Shown: positions 27,269 through 36,876, counted from the stretch's first letter. The stretch is DNA of 64,000 bases from Bradyrhizobium japonicum USDA 6 (GCF_000284375.1 NC_017249.1:8797001-8861000); one strand, 5' to 3'. Made by a program: numbers and translations. The notes: generated by a model from the sequence alone, not told the origin.

Positions 27269-28489
27269 TCAGCGGCGAGCCGGAGCCGCGCCGATGACCG
27301 TTACCGGCACGCCTTCGGCGGCGGCCTCCCGCTCGTCGTCGACATCCGTCACCTTGACGAAGAGGCTGGGCACCCGCTCGGCGCGGTCGAGCAGCCACGC
27401 CGCCCCGAACATGATGACGAAGCCGGCGAACGAGACGGCGAGTTGCTCCCAGACGCCCCTCGTGTATTGCATCAGGATCCAGTGCGCCGAGAACGACAGG
27501 AACACGCTGAGGCAAAAGATCGGCAGCGAATGCTGGCCGCAGAGGATGACCGGGTGCACCCATTTCAAACGCAACGCTTTCCAGTGGCGCGGGATGAAAT
27601 AGGTCATCCAGATCGCCAGCGCCAGAAAGTGCGTGAAGCGCAGCATGTCGAGGTCGGTCTTGTCGATCGGATAGATCGCCTTGATCATCCATTTCGGGAT
27701 CAGCGCCTCGAGCGCAGGGATGTGCCAGGTCATCACGATCAGAAACGCGAAGGCGAGCCACGCCGCCGCCAGTCCCATCACCGCCTTCGACCACACCCAT
27801 GTCGCGATCTTGTCGATCTGGCCGACGCCACACCAGGCGGCGAACACGAACATCAGCTGCCAGCAGAACGGGTTGAAGTACCAGGTCGTGCCGGGCGGAT
27901 AGGAGGCGATGTTCCAGTCGAACCTGCGCGCCAACACATACAGCACGACGGAGGCGGCCAGCGTCAGGTTCGGCCGGCGCACCAGGCCCCACACGATGAA
28001 GGGTGCGGCGAGCACCAGCGTGATGTAGAGCGGCAACACGTCGAGATTGACCGGCTTGTAGCGCAGCGAGAGCGCCTGACCTATCAGGATGTCCGGGTGG
28101 TCGAGAAAATTGTGAACGTTGAACTCGTCCGCATACATCGGGTTGTCGAACCTCCTGACCGTGCGGGCGATCTGCGCCGTGAACAGCAGGAACAGCATGA
28201 TGTGGGCAACGTACATCTCGCCCGCGCGCCGCCACAGCCGCTTCAGCGCGGCGAGAAACCAGCCGCCGGCGACGATCGGCCCGTAGATCCAGCCGACCAG
28301 ATAGCCGGAGATGAAGACGAAGAACTCGGCGGCGTCACTGAAGCCGTAGTTGCGCAAGGTCAGCCAGGCCACGACGTCGTGCGGGATGTGATCGAGGAAG
28401 ATCATCCACAACCCGACGCCGCGGAAGAGATCGAGCCGCAAATCGCGCTCGACCGGCGCCAACAAAGCCGACTGGTCCCGTGTGATCAT
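27269..28489 (-). CDS. opgC: OpgC family membrane protein (osmoregulated periplasmic glucan modification)
   Basis: Protein of 406 residues with about ten transmembrane helices. RDLRLDLFRGVGLWMIFLDHIPHDVVAWLTLRNYGFSDAAEFFVFISGY is the typical OpgC/acyltransferase-3-like start, with conserved FRG and an early His. OpgC transfers succinyl groups onto periplasmic cyclic or linear glucans in rhizobia and relatives. No glucan synthase gene is adjacent. The start MITRDQSALL (ATG 28489) fits the family's short N-terminus. Confidence 0.88.
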   Translation of the reverse strand: MITRDQSALLAPVERDLRLDLFRGVGLWMIFLDHIPHDVVAWLTLRNYGFSDAAEFFVFISGYLVGWIYGPIVAGGWFLAALKRLWRRAGEMYVAHIMLFLLFTAQIARTVRRFDNPMYADEFNVHNFLDHPDILIGQALSLRYKPVNLDVLPLYITLVLAAPFIVWGLVRRPNLTLAASVVLYVLARRFDWNIASYPPGTTWYFNPFCWQLMFVFAAWCGVGQIDKIATWVWSKAVMGLAAAWLAFAFLIVMTWHIPALEALIPKWMIKAIYPIDKTDLDMLRFTHFLALAIWMTYFIPRHWKALRLKWVHPVILCGQHSLPIFCLSVFLSFSAHWILMQYTRGVWEQLAVSFAGFVIMFGAAWLLDRAERVPSLFVKVTDVDDEREAAAEGVPVTVIGAAPARR

Positions 28490-28837
28490 GGCCCCGCCTC
28501 GTCCGGATGGGCGTCGCGCCGTCGCGGCGCCGAAAGATCGGATGCTAAAAAATTCAGATCAAAAGTCACCTCGCCCCGCGGCTAGTGCCGACGGTAGCCG
28601 ACCTTGGCGTCCGTGCAAGGGGCTTCGTCATCGGGGCGCGCAGACCGCGTCCGGCAAATCATGAGACCGTGAACGGCGCCGGCAGGAGGTGGTGGTCTTC
28701 CCTGTAAAATATCGAAAACAACCCCATGCACAGTAGAGACGGCCTCTTAAGTCCTTGCCTTGCCTGCGAAACTCAAACGACCCGTCGGGCAAAAAAACAG
28801 CCCGACGGTACGATCGCACGCCAGGGAGGGAGCAGGG
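28490..28837. other. intergenic region (348 bp) with a repeat-like segment
   Basis: No convincing gene is seen on either strand. The left half (28490-28700) holds the opgC upstream region. The right half contains the AT-richer repeat-like segment at 28706-28808, including a perfect inverted repeat. Confidence 0.6.
28706..28808. repeat. probable dispersed Bradyrhizobium-type intergenic repeat with terminal palindrome
   Basis: The segment contains AAAATATCGAAAACAACCCC, then ATGCACAGTAGAG, and ends in CCGTCGGGC (28782-28790), a 9-base A-rich loop and GCCCGACGG (28800-28808). I recall this combination from many Bradyrhizobium intergenic regions (memory, not a search). The palindrome could also act as a terminator for the minus-strand gene ending at 28838. 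Confidence 0.5.
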
Positions 28838-31800
28838 TCAGGTCAGCTCGCCGCCCCGGGCGAGCATCTCGGTCAGCATCGCCTCGGCCTTGTGCTGGAG
28901 CGGCAGCGCGCCGCTCTCGGAGGCGATCACGATGGTCGCGCGCAGGGCGGCGAGGATGGCTGCCTTGTTCTCCTCGCCGGAGGATGGCGTCACCATGGCC
29001 TCGCCGAACAGGGCCTCGGCCTCGAGGCCGGAAAACCCCTGCTGGCGGGCGGTGTTGCGCGCCTCGCGCAGCATGTTCTGCGCGGCCTGGACGTCGCCGA
29101 GGCGGAAGGTTGCGAGCGCAAGGTAGATCGAGCTGCGCAGCACCGCCGAGGTATAGCCGACCGCCTTCGCCTCCTCGCGCGCCTCGGCCAGCATGCCGCG
29201 CGCGCGGTCGAACAGCCCCTGCTCCAGATAGGCGATGCCGAGGTGACAGGCGAGCACCGGCACGAACAGCCGGATGCCGTGCTTCTGCGCCAGCACGAAC
29301 CCGTCTTCGAGAATGGCAGCGGCCGCGGCCGGCTCGTTGCGCCCGAGCATCAGCCAGCCGCCGCTATAGGCGGCGGCAACGCGGTCGTAGGGACGGTTGG
29401 TCTCTTCCGCGATCGCGGCGGCCTGTCGCTGGAGCTGGCCGGCGGCGTCGAGCTCGCCCATGACGGTATGGGTGATGCTGTTCATCATGCAGCACAGCAG
29501 GAGCAAAGATCGTGCAGTCGTGCCGATCGGGGCACTCGCAGCGGGCGCGGCGAGATGGGCGCGGGCGGCGGCCAGCATTTCCTCTGCACCATGGTAGCGG
29601 CCGGCAAGAAAGTAGGCCTGCCCGAGGCCATACTGCGCGAGATTGCGCCAGGCGGGATTGCCCGAGGTCTCCGCCAGATGCACGACGTCTTCGCCGATCG
29701 CGACGGCTTCGACGGGCGTTCCATAGAAATTCTGCGCCCCCGCTCTCATCGTCATGGCCGCGACCTTGCGCCCAATGTCGTTGATCGCATCGGCTCGGCG
29801 TTCTGCTTCCCTTCCCAAATCCAGGGCTTCGGCGACACGCGCCGATCCGGCAAAGGCCAAACGCGCCTCCATCCGGAGATCGATGGCGTCCACCTCTCGC
29901 GCGTGCGTCACTGGTGTCTTGTCGAGAGATCCCATCGCGATCTCGAAATAGTCGACCGCGTCGGCATAGGCCGAGCGAACCAGACATTTTCGAGCGGCGC
30001 TCCTGCCGTGTTGAAACGCCTTCTGCCAATCCTTTGCCCTCGTCGCGTGATAGCAGAGCGTGTCCGGACCATCGGCCCATGCCTCGTCGTCCTCAAGGGC
30101 TGCGAGTATGCTGGCATGGATGCCGTCCCGCACCTTTTCGACCATCGAATCGTAGGTCACCTGCCGAACCATCTCATGCCGAAACTCGAGCGAGTCCTCC
30201 AATTCACTGTCGATCCTGACGAGCAGTTCGGCGCGATCGAGCGCGGTAAGGCAATCCTGCAGGACGTCTTCCGGCAAGGCCGCCACCTTCCGCAGCATGG
30301 CCTGGTTTGCGCGATGTCCAAGCGCCGCGGCGATCTGGAGGAGTGACCGTTCTTGTCGTGACACGCGATCAAGGCGCGCCGCGATGACGCCCTGGATGCT
30401 GCTGGGGATTCCCAGCTCATCAACAGGACGCGCGAGGGAAAGATCACCCCACTGACCAAGAAGCATGCCGCTGTCCTTCAGATTGCGGCAGACTTCCTCG
30501 ATGAACAGCGGAACGTTGGACGTATGAGAAATGATCCGGTTCTTCAGATCTGCGTTGGTCGTGGCGGGGCCAAGCATGTCCGCGAGCATGGCCAGGCCCG
30601 AATCGTCGTCGAGAGGCCGCATCGCCACGATTTCCGGGCGACAGCGCGCGATCCACACCGGCATTCCATTGGGCCGCGTCGTCAGCAGCACAAGCAAATC
30701 GGGGCATTGCAGCCCGGAGAGGGTGGCCACAACGGCATCGCTGGCCCGGTCGATCCAGTGCAGGTCCTCGATCAGAAGAATCGTGCGCTGGCGACGGGCG
30801 ACGCTCTCGACGATCGCACAGCTTGCATCTGAAATCGCGCGACCACGCGCGTGAGGCTCCAGCTCGTCCCATTGCGAATCGGAAATCGGCAGGTCGAGGA
30901 CCGCGTCGACCGCTCGCTGCTGTACTGTTGGCAACGCGTCCCTGAGATCGTCCGCCTTGGTCTGATCAAGGATCGACAGCAGCAGACGCTTGAGGGCGCT
31001 GTACGGCGCACCCTGGAGATTGGGGCTGCACTCGGCATCGATCAGCCGCCAGCCACTGGCGCGGAGGTCCTGCGCGAACTCATGCGCAAGCCGCGACTTG
31101 CCAATGCCGGCGTCGCCCATCAGCAGAACCGTCTGCCGGCCGCCGCCGACCCTTTCCGCAGCGCGCCACAGCAAGGCCCGCTCCGTCGTGCGATCGACGA
31201 AACGGGAAATACTGCGCGCTCGCCGGACCCGCCAGCTCGAAAGATCGCTCGCACCCATGACCCGGTACACGGGCTGGGGTTCACCAAAGCCGCGGAGCAC
31301 CTTGCGGCCGAGGAATTCAAAGCGGACGTGCCCGTCGGCAAGCTCCTGGCAGGCCTCGGAGACGTAGATCTGGTTCGCCTCCGCTGCTGCCTCAAGCCGC
31401 GCGGCCAGATGCTGGGCTGCTCCGCCGATCTCGTAGACCTTGGAGAATTCGCTCGCGACCATGTAGGCCACGACATGGCCCGAGTGGAGGCCAACCCGGA
31501 CCTGAAGTCCGGGATCGCCCAGGCTGCCGACACGCCGGACCAGCTCAATGGCCGCGTGGCAGGCCAGCGGCGCGTGGTTGTCGTCGGCAATCGGGGCGCC
31601 GAATACGGCGGCCAACCCGTCGCCCAACTCCTTGCTGACGATGCCACCGAACTGGCGCACCGCGCCTCTCATTGCCGCGAGCGCCGGTTCAAGGCGCAAC
31701 ACCGCCGCCTCCGGCTCCAGCTCGGCAACAAGTCCTGTGGAATCGACGACGTCGGCGCGCAGAATCGTCACAAACCGCCGTTCGCTGTCGGGGTCGATGC

Positions 31801-31879
31801 GCTGACGGACCGCCGCCCCGCATTTGGAGCACCAGCTGTCGCCCGGACCAATCGCCGACTGACACGCGAAGCAATGCAT
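28838..31879 (-). CDS. adenylate/guanylate-cyclase-domain protein with AAA ATPase and TPR region
   Basis: Protein of about 1013 residues from MHCFACQSAIGPGDSWCSKCGA (ATG 31879), which opens with a CxxC...CxxC zinc ribbon. A class III cyclase domain follows (about 30-220: FVTILRADVVDSTGLVAELE, KELGDGLAAVFGAP). Next is an AAA_16-type ATPase (about 240-560: LLMGDAGIGKSRLAHEF; TILLIEDLHWIDRASD) and a long helical TPR-like C-terminus. This is the cyclase-ATPase sensor layout frequent in Bradyrhizobium. An in-frame start at 31951 is possible but lacks a ribosome-binding site. The effector and true cyclase activity are unproven. Confidence 0.87.
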   Translation of the reverse strand: MHCFACQSAIGPGDSWCSKCGAAVRQRIDPDSERRFVTILRADVVDSTGLVAELEPEAAVLRLEPALAAMRGAVRQFGGIVSKELGDGLAAVFGAPIADDNHAPLACHAAIELVRRVGSLGDPGLQVRVGLHSGHVVAYMVASEFSKVYEIGGAAQHLAARLEAAAEANQIYVSEACQELADGHVRFEFLGRKVLRGFGEPQPVYRVMGASDLSSWRVRRARSISRFVDRTTERALLWRAAERVGGGRQTVLLMGDAGIGKSRLAHEFAQDLRASGWRLIDAECSPNLQGAPYSALKRLLLSILDQTKADDLRDALPTVQQRAVDAVLDLPISDSQWDELEPHARGRAISDASCAIVESVARRQRTILLIEDLHWIDRASDAVVATLSGLQCPDLLVLLTTRPNGMPVWIARCRPEIVAMRPLDDDSGLAMLADMLGPATTNADLKNRIISHTSNVPLFIEEVCRNLKDSGMLLGQWGDLSLARPVDELGIPSSIQGVIAARLDRVSRQERSLLQIAAALGHRANQAMLRKVAALPEDVLQDCLTALDRAELLVRIDSELEDSLEFRHEMVRQVTYDSMVEKVRDGIHASILAALEDDEAWADGPDTLCYHATRAKDWQKAFQHGRSAARKCLVRSAYADAVDYFEIAMGSLDKTPVTHAREVDAIDLRMEARLAFAGSARVAEALDLGREAERRADAINDIGRKVAAMTMRAGAQNFYGTPVEAVAIGEDVVHLAETSGNPAWRNLAQYGLGQAYFLAGRYHGAEEMLAAARAHLAAPAASAPIGTTARSLLLLCCMMNSITHTVMGELDAAGQLQRQAAAIAEETNRPYDRVAAAYSGGWLMLGRNEPAAAAAILEDGFVLAQKHGIRLFVPVLACHLGIAYLEQGLFDRARGMLAEAREEAKAVGYTSAVLRSSIYLALATFRLGDVQAAQNMLREARNTARQQGFSGLEAEALFGEAMVTPSSGEENKAAILAALRATIVIASESGALPLQHKAEAMLTEMLARGGELT

Positions 31880-32141
31880 TCCAGCGCCTTCAACGACTGC
31901 CTCGGCAGTCCCGCTCCAACGCCCGCGAGGCGTTTGACGTACATTACCCATAGTGGAATGCATGGCAATTGGGCTTGCGGGATACGTGATGTTACAGGAT
32001 GGTAGCCCGCTGGGCGCAGTACAGTCCTGAGTGGTGGCGTAACTGCGCACAACAAATTGCGTGATCGGCCGCAGCGTGACGCGTATTTTCGGCCAGTCCC
32101 GCTACAGGTTTTGACAAACAGACATATCGAGGAAAGAGGCG

Positions 32142-32636
32142 ATGGCCGGACTGGTATATAGCGGCAAGGCATTTCGAGACTTGATGAACAGCAATTACTT
32201 TCCTTTGGCGAATATGAAAAAGAGCGTCGCGAAGCTCAAGGCATCGGACGACATCGACCTTCCGACTTTGGAATACGGCCAGTACCACCTGATTTTGAAC
32301 CCGGCATCGAATTGGCCGCAGGGAAGCGCCAAGTATTGGCACAAGGAGAAGGGCCGGGCCCGCGTCGACCTCAGCACCCAGCCGAACACGGTCCCCCTGT
32401 CCAAGGATGAGCCGGGCGTCATTCCCCTGACCCGATGCGATCTGCTCGATGCCTGTGTCCGGAAATGCTTCAACTCCGAGCCGCCGATTCCGATGAAGAC
32501 GAAGATCATCACCCACGCGGCAAGCGATGCTTTCGCGCATCGGCACGAGATCCGGCTGGAGTGGGAGTACAAGAAGGGCGAGGACAAGGCTCCGACACTG
32601 CTCTATCTGACGATGGTCTGCCCGCACAGGTCCTGA
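32142..32636 (+). CDS. hypothetical protein
   Basis: Protein of 164 residues beginning MAGLVYSGKAFRDLMNSNYFPLANMKKSVAKLKAS, with GAGG-rich sequence upstream of ATG 32142. No family recognised. It is a mixed alpha/beta soluble protein with two cysteines (CDLLDACVRKC region), no signal peptide and no membrane segment. A good hairpin terminator follows (32676-32709). It is divergent from the cyclase/ATPase gene. Confidence 0.65.
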   Translation: MAGLVYSGKAFRDLMNSNYFPLANMKKSVAKLKASDDIDLPTLEYGQYHLILNPASNWPQGSAKYWHKEKGRARVDLSTQPNTVPLSKDEPGVIPLTRCDLLDACVRKCFNSEPPIPMKTKIITHAASDAFAHRHEIRLEWEYKKGEDKAPTLLYLTMVCPHRS

Positions 32637-32947
32637 TCTCCAGAAACGTTCTGCTTCGTTCAAGAAGTTGCCGTCGCCCGCGCGCTCCAGGCGCGCGGGC
32701 GCATGTTTTTGCCGACTGCTCATGCCACTGGCCACTGGCCCACAGTCAGCCCATCCCCCTTTCGAGCGATCCATCACGAGAGCGCCATGGTCCGCATCGG
32801 CCGAGAGCCATTGCCGAAGCCGTAACGTGTCGCGCCTGTCCCATCTCTCGTCATGGGCCTGTCGCACGAAAATGATTCGCTGCCCCTCGGAGTGCATGCG
32901 AGTTGCCTCTGTGAGGCGATCGTCCTGCGCGATGACAGGAGCGCCCG
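32637..32947. other. intergenic region (311 bp)
   Basis: Holds the terminator at 32676-32709. The remainder (32710-32947), upstream of the nuclease gene, shows no gene and no palindrome I can support. Confidence 0.55.
32676..32709 (+). terminator. rho-independent terminator
   Basis: GCCCGCGCG (32676-32684) and CGCGCGGGC (32692-32700) form a perfect 9-bp GC stem with a 7-base loop, followed by GCATGTTTTT (T run 32705-32709). It terminates the hypothetical gene ending at 32636. Confidence 0.75.
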
Positions 32948-33985
32948 ATGCCCGTTGGACTGCTGGAGATCGTAGGCACCATCGATGTCGGCCAGTTCTG
33001 GCCGGAAGGCCGGTCGGACGCCGACACCACCAAGGTGATGGTGAATGTCGCCCCTGACGCGATCCGCTTCCGCAAGAACGACTCGGTGCCGTTCCAGCCG
33101 ACCCATGTCTTCGAGGACGCCAAGGTCAAGGGCCGGACCGCGACGGCGCCGATCAAGAACGGCAAGCTCACCATTCGCCTTCAGGGCATCGACGCGCCGG
33201 AGCTGCATTATCAGCCCTCGCCGCTCTCGGCCGCCGAGAAGAAGGGCCTGAGCGACGCCAAGCGGCAGGCCTATCACGAGGTCACACACCCATACCGGCA
33301 GTTTCTTGGCGCGACGACAAGCAAGGCGCTGCATGACTTCCTCAGCAGCGCCGGCGGGCCGACCCTCGCCTGCCGCGTGTTCACCCATGTCGATGCGCCG
33401 AACGAGGTGTTCGACACCTATGGCCGGCTGGTCGGCGACATCGAGGTCACGGTCGCCGGCAAGACCATCGACATCAACCACTGGCTGGTCGAGCAGGGCT
33501 TTGCCTATCCAACCTTCTACTCTTCGATGAACGACGACGAGATCAAGGCCTTCCTCGCGCTCGCGAAGCCCGCACGCGCGCAGAAGCTGCCGGTCTGGAA
33601 GCATCTCGCCAAGACGATTCCCGCCTTCGACTTCGACCTGCGCGAACCCAGGAAGAACGAGACCGACGTGCTCGCGACCGACAAGGGCCCGGTGATCCTG
33701 CCAAAACTCTATCGCCGCTACACCAACTGGTCGGCGCGCAAGAAGGCGAAGGTGACGAGCCAGACCTTCCAGAAATTCTTGGGCGAAGGCTCCGGCGGCA
33801 AGCCCGACACCTGCTACGAGATCGACGACTTCCTGACCAACGGCGTGCACTCGGCCACGCCGCGCAATTTCGCCGACTTCGTCGAGGGCGGCAAGACGAT
33901 CAAGTTTCAGCCGGAAGGGCTGGTGTTCGGCGAAGCGCCGTCGAGCCTCGTGGGGGCGGACGGCAAGCCGATCACGGCGTTCTGA
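32948..33985 (+). CDS. thermonuclease (staphylococcal-nuclease-like) domain protein
   Basis: Protein of 345 residues. The SNase-like OB-fold core covers about 65-190: LTIRLQGIDAPELHYQP supplies the IDAPE motif, and YGRLVGDIEV and HWLVEQGFAYP match the family's later motifs. There is no signal peptide. An N-terminal about 60-residue segment and a C-terminal about 150-residue part (KLYRRYTNWSARKKAKVTSQTFQKFLGEG) are not recognised. The catalytic arginines are not all clearly placed, so activity is uncertain. Confidence 0.75.
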   Translation: MPVGLLEIVGTIDVGQFWPEGRSDADTTKVMVNVAPDAIRFRKNDSVPFQPTHVFEDAKVKGRTATAPIKNGKLTIRLQGIDAPELHYQPSPLSAAEKKGLSDAKRQAYHEVTHPYRQFLGATTSKALHDFLSSAGGPTLACRVFTHVDAPNEVFDTYGRLVGDIEVTVAGKTIDINHWLVEQGFAYPTFYSSMNDDEIKAFLALAKPARAQKLPVWKHLAKTIPAFDFDLREPRKNETDVLATDKGPVILPKLYRRYTNWSARKKAKVTSQTFQKFLGEGSGGKPDTCYEIDDFLTNGVHSATPRNFADFVEGGKTIKFQPEGLVFGEAPSSLVGADGKPITAF

Positions 33986-34335
33986 GGATGCGCGCGCGGC
34001 CGACCGGGATCGACGGCGTTTTGTCGCAGATTGCTGCCGGCCGTGAGCTCGCATCTTCATGCGCCGCTATTCTCCTGTCGTTGCAGGCATTTCCGGCGGC
34101 CGACGCCGGCCGATCAAAGACCACTCGCGCTGACGGTTAGAATCCGCCACTACACAACCATAGATTTTTCGTCTATTTTCCTAGTCGCGGCGATTGCAAG
34201 CGTCCTCGGCAGAAGTCCGAGTGACCCAGGATGCCGGCTCTCGAGCTGGTGGATGAGAGGAAGATCAATCCGGCGGAGCCGCCTGCCCGTTCTCTCGGCG
34301 GGCCGGCGCCGCAGTCAAGCGACAAGGAGAACGGC
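33986..34335. other. intergenic region (350 bp) upstream of the tyrosinase gene
   Basis: No gene supported. An AT-rich island (about 34152-34190, containing TAGATTTTTCGTCTATTTTC) in otherwise GC-rich DNA probably holds the tyrosinase promoter. An in-frame ATG at 34231 would extend the tyrosinase, but the AAGGAGA-preceded ATG 34336 is preferred. Confidence 0.45.
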
Positions 34336-35868
34336 ATGCTGGTTCGACAGAACGTGTGGGAGCTTGGCGGCGACTGGGCAGATCCGATTCTCTGGTACGC
34401 GCGCGCGGTTGGCGCGCTGAGACCGAAGCCGCTCAACGATCGGACCAGCTGGCGCTTCTGGGCCGGCATGCACGGCTATCATCAGGGCCTGTGGGAGTTC
34501 TACGGCTACAAGGCGGCCGGCGAGCAGGTTCCTGCCCAGGCCGACTTCGACGAGTTCTGGCAACAATGTCAGCACGGCAGCTGGTATTTTCTGCCGTGGC
34601 ACCGCGGCTATCTGATCGGGTTTGAGAAGCTCGTTCGCTCGACCGTCGTGACGCTCGGTGGGCCGCCTGACTGGACCTTGCCTTACTGGAACTACTTCAA
34701 ACCCGGTCAGGATGGCTTGCCGCCGGCATTCGGCAGCCCGGACTGGCCGGACGGCACAGGCAACAATCCCCTCTTCATCGAACAGCGGTGGGGACCCGGC
34801 GATCCCTCGCAGCCCGGCAAGGTCTTCGTCCCGCTCGATGCCGTGAACCTGGATGCGATGGACGTTCACGAGTTCACCGGCGTGGCAAGTGGCGGCGACC
34901 GCGGCTTCGGTGGCATCGACACCGGCTTCGAGCACGGCGGTACCAAGCATGGCGACATCGAAAGTCAACCGCACGATCAGGTTCACGGCCTTGTCGGCGG
35001 CGAGAAGATGTTCCCGGAAGCGAGCCCAAGGCCATTGCCGGGGCTGATGTCATCACCGGTGACGGCCGGTCTGGATCCCATCTTCTGGCTGCACCACGCG
35101 AATATCGATCGGCTGTGGCAAAGCTGGAGGCAGAGCGATTCCCGAAACACGGATCCGGAAGAAGCCAGTTGGAAGAAGGGACCTGCCAGCCTCGGCCAGC
35201 ACAAATTTGTCGTTCCTCTCCCCGACGGCTCGCCGTGGGAGTACACGCCGGAACAGATGTCGGACTTTGCCGGGGTGGGCTATACTTACAGCGATTTCTC
35301 GCCGGCAGGCGCGCCATTGGGGGCCGTTGCCGGCAGGACGGCGACACCACCCGGAGCGGTCGCGATGGCGAGATCGACTGGAGCAGCAGTTGAGGTGCTT
35401 GGCGCCAATGCCCAATCGCTTCCCGTCGCAGGGAAAGGTGCCGAGACCTCCGTGCAACTCGACGCGCGTACGCATTCAAAAGTTGCCGCCAGGCTGGCTG
35501 CCGGCCCCGCGCCCGGGGCACGCGCGGAGCAGGTGTTTCTCAATCTGGAGAATGTGCGCGGATATTCCGACGCTACCGTGTTGCAGGTCTATCTGCAGTT
35601 TGCGGGGAAGGACGGCGCGCCGTCCTTCGAGCGGCAGGTCGGGAGCATCGGGCTGTTCGGCGTCACCAAGGCGACGGAGAGCGATACCGGGCACGCGGGA
35701 GACGGCTTGTCGTACGCGCTGAACATTACCAAGCCCTATTCGGAGTTCGCCGGTTCGGGCAATGCCGATCCCGCAAAGGTCGGCGTTCGCCTCCAGGCCG
35801 TCGCGCCGGTGCAGCAGTCGGCCGACGTGAGTGTCGGCCGCATCAGCATCGTCCGACAGGGCGATTGA
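34336..35868 (+). CDS. tyrosinase-family copper oxidase
   Basis: Protein of 510 residues from MLVRQNVWELGGDW; AAGGAGA lies upstream of ATG 34336. The copper A site is formed by H46/H49, H80 in CQHGSWYFLPWHRGYL and H89; the Cys-x-His at 78-80 matches the thioether-forming pair of plant and mollusc polyphenol oxidases. Copper B has HDQVH (213-217) and DPIFWLHHANIDRLW (about 247-261). A C-terminal beta-sandwich-like domain (about 370-510) resembles the shielding domain of polyphenol oxidases. There is no export signal. Likely reaction: hydroxylation/oxidation of phenols to quinones. A DUF2182 protein follows after 9 bp. Confidence 0.9.
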   Translation: MLVRQNVWELGGDWADPILWYARAVGALRPKPLNDRTSWRFWAGMHGYHQGLWEFYGYKAAGEQVPAQADFDEFWQQCQHGSWYFLPWHRGYLIGFEKLVRSTVVTLGGPPDWTLPYWNYFKPGQDGLPPAFGSPDWPDGTGNNPLFIEQRWGPGDPSQPGKVFVPLDAVNLDAMDVHEFTGVASGGDRGFGGIDTGFEHGGTKHGDIESQPHDQVHGLVGGEKMFPEASPRPLPGLMSSPVTAGLDPIFWLHHANIDRLWQSWRQSDSRNTDPEEASWKKGPASLGQHKFVVPLPDGSPWEYTPEQMSDFAGVGYTYSDFSPAGAPLGAVAGRTATPPGAVAMARSTGAAVEVLGANAQSLPVAGKGAETSVQLDARTHSKVAARLAAGPAPGARAEQVFLNLENVRGYSDATVLQVYLQFAGKDGAPSFERQVGSIGLFGVTKATESDTGHAGDGLSYALNITKPYSEFAGSGNADPAKVGVRLQAVAPVQQSADVSVGRISIVRQGD

Positions 35869-35877
35869 CGGCCGCTG

Positions 35878-36687
35878 ATGACGCCCGCGGCCTACGAGCG
35901 TCTGCAAATCCGTATTCCGCTCACCGTCGCGGCTGCCGCCGCGTGGGTGGCCGTCGTGACGTTGTCGGACCAGCGCAGGCTCGTCGCCTTCTGCAGCAGC
36001 GATGTCTGGCCGGCACTGTCGCTCGACCAGCTCGCCCTTGCCATGACGTTCTATTCGCCGGCAAGACTCGCCGGCGAATGGATGCTGATGGTCGCGGCGA
36101 TGATGACGCCGATGCTCGCGGGCGCTGTCGGGCACGTTCGTGCGCGAAGCCTGCCGCGTCGACGCATGCGGTCGATGGCGCTCTTCATGATCGGATATTG
36201 CGCCATCTGGGCTGCCTGTGGGATTCCCATCGTCCTGGTCGTGCTGGCGCTGCAACTGATGCAATCATCATCGATCGTCACGATCGCATTGGCGGGATCG
36301 CTCGTCCTGGTCTGGCAATTCTCCCCCGGGAAGCAGATCTGCCTGAACCACTGCCACGACCAGCCGCCGCTGGCGGCTTATGGGATCAGGGCCGACCTGG
36401 CTGCTCTCGGATATGGCGTCGCCCAGGGTATCTGGTGTTGCGGCGCCTGCTGGGCGCTGATGCTCGTTCCATTGGCGACGCAAGGCGGGCATTTGCCGGC
36501 GATGGCCGTGACCAGTGCATTCCTGATCGCCGAGCGCCTGGACAAGCCGCGGCGCCCGGCCTGGGAGGTGCGATGGCCATCGACCGCTGCCAGGCTGCTA
36601 TGGTTCAGGCTTGTACGGTTCAGGCTTATACGGTTCAGGCTTGGCCTTTGGCGACGCTCGGAGAGCGCCGGAGTGAAAGCAACCTGA
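35878..36687 (+). CDS. DUF2182 membrane protein (possible copper chaperone for the tyrosinase)
   Basis: Protein of 269 residues with about six transmembrane helices. The MVAAMMTPMLAG and QICLNHCHDQPP segments match the DUF2182 predicted metal-binding membrane family; the CLNHCH motif offers Cys and His ligands. The start is 9 bp after the tyrosinase stop, so the two genes are one unit, and a role in copper supply to the tyrosinase is plausible but unproven. Its 3' end contains three tandem 15-bp repeats (36602-36642) coding WFRLVRFRLIRFRL. Confidence 0.8.
   Translation: MTPAAYERLQIRIPLTVAAAAAWVAVVTLSDQRRLVAFCSSDVWPALSLDQLALAMTFYSPARLAGEWMLMVAAMMTPMLAGAVGHVRARSLPRRRMRSMALFMIGYCAIWAACGIPIVLVVLALQLMQSSSIVTIALAGSLVLVWQFSPGKQICLNHCHDQPPLAAYGIRADLAALGYGVAQGIWCCGACWALMLVPLATQGGHLPAMAVTSAFLIAERLDKPRRPAWEVRWPSTAARLLWFRLVRFRLIRFRLGLWRRSESAGVKAT
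36602..36642 (+). repeat. 15-bp tandem repeat, nearly three copies, inside the DUF2182 gene
   Basis: GGTTCAGGCTTGTAC, GGTTCAGGCTTATAC and GGTTCAGGCTT follow one another in frame, encoding repeated FRL(V/I)R units at the C-terminus. Such units expand or contract by slippage, so C-terminus length may vary between strains. Confidence 0.8.
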
Positions 36688-36876
36688 TCGGTGCCGACGG
36701 CAGGAGCGACGACGCGATTTCCGCGGGCGACCGGGCAAACTTTGCCGGCGACACCGCCGAGCCGGCAATTTTTTCAAGCCACCGATGAGCGCGAGCCCGG
36801 AAACATCGGTAAATCCAACGAAAGGATCTGGCACGCACGTTGCTTGCCCTTCGCGATCGTCTTTGGGGGGCCGAAC

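Noticed and set aside
27228-28235. Long upstream extension of the DUF2059 frame
   Set aside because: Antisense-frame product within the opgC gene; a signal peptide begins at 27227.
32774-34060. 428-residue minus-strand open frame
   Set aside because: Antisense shadow of the thermonuclease gene; no domain and skewed composition.
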